Origin: Candidatus Kryptoniota bacterium
Lineage (GTDB): Bacteria; Bacteroidota; Ignavibacteria; Kryptoniales; JAKASW01
Assembly: GCA_024641705.1 (NCBI GenBank)
Contig: JAHECO010000018.1
Span: 1-64,000, forward strand
Length of the DNA: 64,000 nt
Reading direction: 5' to 3'
Position 1 is the first letter of the stretch. Every line of letters begins with the position of its first letter. Positions 60,314 to 64,000 of this stretch are shown here, piece after piece. Made by a program: the position numbers and the translations under genes. Under the pieces are notes generated by a model that saw nothing but the letters and a program-made list of their open reading frames with translations, was not told the DNA's origin and made no database searches.

Positions 60314-61768
60314 TCAGAACTTCAACGTGAAGGTTGTTTCTGCGCCCGCGACCGATCTGACGGTGATAGTCCCTTTGTGAGCGCGCATGATCTGGCGTGA
60401 CAGGCTGAGCCCGATCCCCGAGCCCTCCTTGCTCGTCGTGAAAAATGGGATGAATATTTTCTCTTGAAGGCCTTCAGGTATTCCATGGCCGTTGTCCGTC
60501 AGCTGGACCAGGACCCCGCCGCGGCGATCGGTCCTGGCAGTAAGCTTGATCTCGGGGGACGATGTGTTGATGAGGGCACCTATCGAATTCATCATGAGGT
60601 TTATGAAGACCTGTTCGATCAGATCGGGATCCACCGTCAGTTCAAGATCGGCGGGTTCGACGGTGCATGTGAATCGTATGTTCCTGACCTGGAATCGGTC
60701 GGAGAACAAGGTCTGTATTCTTCCAAAAAGGTCCGAAATCCTCACGGTCTGAAAATTCGGAGTTGGTATGCGGGTGAGGTTTCTGTAATCGTCCACGAAG
60801 TGCAGAAGCCCCTGGCCTCTTTTCGAAATAGTCTGCAGGGCCCCCTTTACGTCCTGAAGAACGGAAAGCGGAACAGGGCACTCGGGCAAAGGCGAGGTCG
60901 ATGGTCCGTCCGGATCTCTCTTAACTTGTTCTCCCGTTTTCCGTTCTCCGTTTTCCGTTCTCCCTTTCCCCAAATTGCCATCTTTCTCCTCATCTTCCAC
61001 CGCGTCCGCAAGTAGCTCATTCGCCGTCGACGACAGTGAGATGATTGGAGTGACCGAATTCATGATTTCATGCGTGAGTATCCTTATCAGGTTCTGCCAG
61101 GCCTGCATCTCTCGCTCTTCAAGTTCGCTCTGTATATTCGTCAGCGAAACGAGCTTGTAATGGCTGTCGCGCATCTTGAATTCCGTCGCGTATATGGAAA
61201 GCTGGAAGAGCTCGTTATCGTTCACGAATTTGACGAGCAGGTTCTCGCCGGCTCCTATTTCCCGGAGCGTGTCAACCAGGCGACTGCTTATCCCTGCCAG
61301 TTCCGAGATGTTCTCCACGTTGTTGACCTTCAACAGCTTTTTCGCGGCGGCATTCAGTAGACCGACCTGTCCGTCGGGCGTAAATGCCATTAACCCTATT
61401 CCGACATGTTGCACTACGATCTGTAAATACCGGTACTGCTCCTCTTTCTCGGCCCGTGTCTTTCGGAATTGTTCGATGACATCCGAAAAGGCCCGGTTGA
61501 GCTCTTCAAAAGAAGACCCCTTCACGTTCGACTGGAAAGTCTGCGTGAAGTCGGAATACCTGATCGAATCGAAAAATCTCGCAATGTCCCTGTTTGTCTT
61601 CTGGACATAGTGGATCAGCGAGTAAATCTGGAGCGCAATGAGAAGCGCCACGATGAAGGGCGTTGCCACGAATGGGGTCCTGGTCAGGAGGTAAATGAGC
61701 AGGAAGACGCTTGCGCACAGGGCGACAGCCCTCGTGAAGACGGCAAGGCTGAATCTCTTAAAGACCAT
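60314..61768 (-). CDS. NtrY-like membrane sensor histidine kinase
   Basis: 484 residues. Two N-terminal membrane helices (about 8-26 and 31-52), a HAMP-like linker, PAS domain (about 110-215), HisKA with RILTHEIMNSVTPI (His233) and HATPase_c with DNGHGIP and GSGIGLS. Between the His box and the ATP domain, about residues 262-305, lies a low-complexity stretch (NLGKGRTENGERKTGEQV) encoded by a repeat that also occurs in non-coding DNA near 63700. It is in frame, so the kinase may tolerate it. The start overlaps the end of the upstream NtrC-type regulator gene by 11 bases. Confidence 0.88.
   Translation of the reverse strand: MVFKRFSLAVFTRAVALCASVFLLIYLLTRTPFVATPFIVALLIALQIYSLIHYVQKTNRDIARFFDSIRYSDFTQTFQSNVKGSSFEELNRAFSDVIEQFRKTRAEKEEQYRYLQIVVQHVGIGLMAFTPDGQVGLLNAAAKKLLKVNNVENISELAGISSRLVDTLREIGAGENLLVKFVNDNELFQLSIYATEFKMRDSHYKLVSLTNIQSELEEREMQAWQNLIRILTHEIMNSVTPIISLSSTANELLADAVEDEEKDGNLGKGRTENGERKTGEQVKRDPDGPSTSPLPECPVPLSVLQDVKGALQTISKRGQGLLHFVDDYRNLTRIPTPNFQTVRISDLFGRIQTLFSDRFQVRNIRFTCTVEPADLELTVDPDLIEQVFINLMMNSIGALINTSSPEIKLTARTDRRGGVLVQLTDNGHGIPEGLQEKIFIPFFTTSKEGSGIGLSLSRQIMRAHKGTITVRSVAGAETTFTLKF
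60930..60971. repeat. low-complexity repeat inside the NtrY-like kinase gene
   Basis: The plus strand reads CCCGTTTTCCGTTCTCCG and repeats the same words again before CCCTTTCCCC. The 16-base word CCGTTCTCCGTTTTCC also occurs at 63697-63712 beside the four-helix-bundle gene. Within the kinase it adds Gly/Arg/Glu/Asn-rich residues in frame. Confidence 0.7.
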
Positions 61769-63134
61769 GCTTTTCCAGCCTTCTGTAGAGTGCCGCGCGC
61801 GTGATGCCCAGTTCTTTGGCCGCCTTGGTCAGGTTCCCGTCGTGTTTACTCACCGCCTTAATTATGAGAAGTTTCTCCGCCTCATCGAGCTGATAGCTGT
61901 TAAGAGACATGCTCTCCGGGCGTGGCTCGTCAGGGGAGAGGCTGAAACTGTCTGCCTCGAGCGTATCGGAATCGCTCATTATGACGAGCCTTTCCATGGT
62001 GTGCTGCAGCTCCCGGACATTACCCGGCCAGTGGTACCTCGTGAGTTTGTTCATCGCTTCCGGGCTGATCCGCTTGGGCAACTTGGCGTACTTCCGGCAG
62101 TAAGTCCCGAGAAAATGATCCGCCAGGATCGGTATGTCTTCGGCACGCTCTCTCAAGGAAGGCAACTGCACTTCTACCGTATTGATCCGGTAAAGGAGAT
62201 CCTGCCTGAACCTGCTCTCGGACTTGAGTTCGTCCATCGGTAGGTTGGTTGCGCTGATGAGCCTGATGTCGATCGGCTTCGGAACGTTCGACCCGAGCCT
62301 CGTCACCTGCCTGTTCTGTAGGACCGTCAGGAGCTTCATCTGGAGGTTGCGTGTGAGGTTGCCGATCTCGTCCAGGAAGAGTGTGCCGCCGGATGCTACC
62401 TCGAATCGTCCTGCCTTGTCTTCTTTGGCATCCGTGAAAGCGCCTTTGATGTAACCGAAGAGCTCACTTTCAAAGAGGCTCTCGCTGAGGGCACCCATGT
62501 CAACACCGAGGAAGATATTGTCGTGCCTTTTGGACTGCCTGTGTATTGCCCGTGCGACAAGTTCCTTGCCGGTGCCGTTCTCCCCGACTATCAGCACGTT
62601 CGCGTCAGTTGCGGCGACCTTACGGATGGTATCGAAGACCCGCATCATCTTCTCGGATCTTCCGATTATCTCCTGGAACTGGCTGTCGAGATCGCTCGTG
62701 AGCTGTTTCTGTTTTGAAAGGAGTTCTTCTATCTCCTGTTTCGACTCGCTCAGTTTCATCGAGGAGGAAATCGTCGCCAGGAGCTTCTCATTCTGCCACG
62801 GTTTCAGTACGAAATCGGTCGCTCCTTCTTTGATGGCTTTGACGGCCATCTCGATGTTTCCATAGGCGGTTATGAGTACGACAACTGCCGATGGATCTAT
62901 TTCCAGAATCTTCTTCAGCCACGTGAACCCCTCCGTCCCGCTTGTCGCATCTCCCGAGAAATTCATGTCGAGAAGTATGACATCGTATGTCTCGTCTTTG
63001 AGGATCGCGGGAATCTGGGCGGGATCCTTCTCGATCCTCACGATGGCGTAATGTTGTTTGAGAAGGAGACGTGCCGAGTATAGTACGTCCTCATCGTCGT
63101 CGATTATCAGGAGTTTGCCGGTTTTTCCTGCCAT
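61758..63134 (-). CDS. NtrC-family sigma-54-dependent response regulator with GAFTDA loop
   Basis: 458 residues. Receiver with D12-D13-D14 and acceptor D56 in VILLDMNFSGD, with a small insertion after it (ATSGTEG). AAA+ domain with Walker A GENGTGKE, Walker B LFLDEIGNL, WPGNVRELQHTMER, and a Fis-type HTH (NLTKAAKELGITRAALYRRL). The sigma-54 contact loop reads GAFTDA rather than GAFTGA. Natural variants at this position exist, so activity is likely, but with altered sigma-54 contact. It is first in a two-gene unit with the NtrY-like kinase. Its regulon is unknown; the TonB receptor opposite is a candidate. Confidence 0.93.
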   Translation of the reverse strand: MAGKTGKLLIIDDDEDVLYSARLLLKQHYAIVRIEKDPAQIPAILKDETYDVILLDMNFSGDATSGTEGFTWLKKILEIDPSAVVVLITAYGNIEMAVKAIKEGATDFVLKPWQNEKLLATISSSMKLSESKQEIEELLSKQKQLTSDLDSQFQEIIGRSEKMMRVFDTIRKVAATDANVLIVGENGTGKELVARAIHRQSKRHDNIFLGVDMGALSESLFESELFGYIKGAFTDAKEDKAGRFEVASGGTLFLDEIGNLTRNLQMKLLTVLQNRQVTRLGSNVPKPIDIRLISATNLPMDELKSESRFRQDLLYRINTVEVQLPSLRERAEDIPILADHFLGTYCRKYAKLPKRISPEAMNKLTRYHWPGNVRELQHTMERLVIMSDSDTLEADSFSLSPDEPRPESMSLNSYQLDEAEKLLIIKAVSKHDGNLTKAAKELGITRAALYRRLEKHGL

Positions 63135-63198
63135 GATGCGGATGTCCTAGGATTTATTGATTTTCTGAGCAAGGATAGGACGCGGTGGAGAGGAGCAC

Positions 63199-63227
63199 GG
63201 AACAGGGAACACGGATAACGGAATTGG
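63199..63227. repeat. left low-complexity flank of four-helix-bundle gene
   Basis: GGAACAGGGAACACGGATAA followed by CGGAATTGG. On the opposite strand the same words appear at the right flank (63690-63719), so the gene sits between inversely oriented copies of this repeat. Confidence 0.5.
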
Positions 63228-63284
63228 AATCTGCACCGTGATTCGTGGTCCATATGGCGCGTTCCCTTCATATTATAAAATGGA

Positions 63285-63650
63285 TCAGAAGTTCCGCCGT
63301 CTCGTCTGAATCAGATTGTATAGCATCGAAGACACCTTCTTGCAGCTATCCAGGAGATCGCGACCACTTTCGAGTCCGATGATTTTGAGATCGATTGCGA
63401 GGTACACTTGTGTCCTAAGTTCTCCTGCAGATCCCTTGGCAATATATAGGAACTGAATATATTCTCTGTTGGATTGTCTCTCGAATCCTTCAGCGATGTT
63501 GGAAGGTACTGAGACTGCAGCCCTCTGAAGCTGATCTCTAAGTGAAAAATCTCTGCAATTCGTTAAGTCACCGTAAATATCCTTGGTCCGTCTCATGGAC
63601 TCCTTCCAGACCTCCAGATCTTCAAAGCTTTCAATCTTCTTCCCCATCAT
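63285..63650 (-). CDS. four-helix-bundle protein (23S rRNA intervening-sequence type)
   Basis: 121 residues. Family marks: FEDLEVWKESMRRTKDIY, LRDQLQRAAVSVPSNIAEGF, REYIQFLYIAKGSAGELRTQ and a final helix with LDSCKKVSSMLYNLIQ. This is the family first found in intervening sequences of 23S rRNA genes and widely dispersed elsewhere; it forms a pentameric four-helix bundle of unknown function. Here it is outside any rRNA gene, flanked by low-complexity repeats in opposite orientations that resemble those around other dispersed members. No partner gene is adjacent. Confidence 0.88.
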   Translation of the reverse strand: MMGKKIESFEDLEVWKESMRRTKDIYGDLTNCRDFSLRDQLQRAAVSVPSNIAEGFERQSNREYIQFLYIAKGSAGELRTQVYLAIDLKIIGLESGRDLLDSCKKVSSMLYNLIQTRRRNF

Positions 63651-64000
63651 ACCCCCCCGATTTGTTTTCCCGATTCTCGAATACTGTTTCCGTGTTCCGT
63701 TCTCCGTTTTCCCTTCTCCATCCTTGATTCAACTCGCGTGCGCAAAAAGTCCTTTCGTACTAGAAAATTGCGCAGATGCTGAAAGCCTCGTTCGTCCGCT
63801 TCCGAACGGTACTGTCCGATTTCGAACACCCCCTAACTTCAGACAAAAACTTCAAATAGTCAAATTGCTTGAAATGGCAAATTCCAGGGGACTATGACGT
63901 CGGGCCTGGGGCACGTCAATTGCAGGATTAGTAGGGATGATGATTTGCCGGATCGCCGGCCAGACTGAAGCGAAATCAAGGGAAGTCAATTGGACAGAAT
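63651..64000. other. terminal non-coding stretch
   Basis: The first part (63690-63719) holds the right-hand copy of the low-complexity repeat. The remainder to 64000 shows no supported gene on either strand; the next gene probably begins beyond the window. Confidence 0.5.

Noticed and set aside
1-64000. CRISPR arrays, rRNA and tRNA genes
   Set aside because: No regularly spaced repeats, no rRNA sequence and no cloverleaf candidate were seen on reading either strand.

Overview
The window looks like chromosomal DNA of an environmental, Gram-negative member of the Bacteroidota/Chlorobiota/Ignavibacteriota neighbourhood. The support is a type IX secretion sorting-domain remnant (QNYPNPLNPST signature), a TonB-dependent receptor with an N-terminal carboxypeptidase-regulatory-like domain, an alternative-complex-III-like gene cluster, a TorF-porin/ammonium-transporter pair and a DUF4900-type surface protein. 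I cannot place it more finely without database searches. No rRNA, tRNA or CRISPR array was recognised.

Layout. 1-19.5 kb is a dense two-component region: a NarL-type kinase/regulator pair, an orphan receiver, a membrane kinase with an Rcp1-like receiver, two tandem paralogous REC-PAS-kinase-REC hybrids, a third convergent hybrid, and a LytTR regulator whose receiver has lost its phosphorylation residues. 19.5-22.5 kb holds a TorF-like porin and amt behind a sigma-54-like promoter, then an HU-family protein. 22.5-29.7 kb is an accessory stretch: a palindromic intergenic repeat, an IS110 remnant, a membrane-anchored SGNH/TPR protein, a carbamoyltransferase-SxtJ-DUF5989 set, a T9SS-domain fragment and a zinc-ribbon protein.

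29.7-43.2 kb is an electron-transfer island: an NtrC-type regulator, sensor kinase and receiver, then a predicted outer-membrane monoheme cytochrome-porin (Cyc2-like), a periplasmic monoheme cytochrome, a pentaheme cytochrome, a molybdopterin-oxidoreductase-like subunit, a four-cluster ferredoxin subunit, an NrfD/ActC-like quinone-reactive membrane subunit, a small membrane protein, a tetraheme cytochrome built of four repeats, and a cupredoxin. Read together this could wire an outer-membrane electron entry or exit point to the quinone pool, under two-component control. 43.9-48.1 kb carries a secreted protein and three adjacent prepilin-like surface proteins. 48.6-56.9 kb is a complete kdpFABC-DE potassium uptake operon interrupted by small repeats. 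57.3-63.1 kb has a TonB-dependent receptor facing an NtrY/NtrC-like pair, and the window ends with a four-helix-bundle (23S intervening-sequence-type) gene flanked by oppositely oriented low-complexity repeats.

The most unusual non-coding signal is a 45-bp element present five times (near 284, 18435, 21945, 29288 and 43372), always intergenic and on the plus strand, with a conserved small hairpin. I could not assign it to any known RNA or regulatory family.
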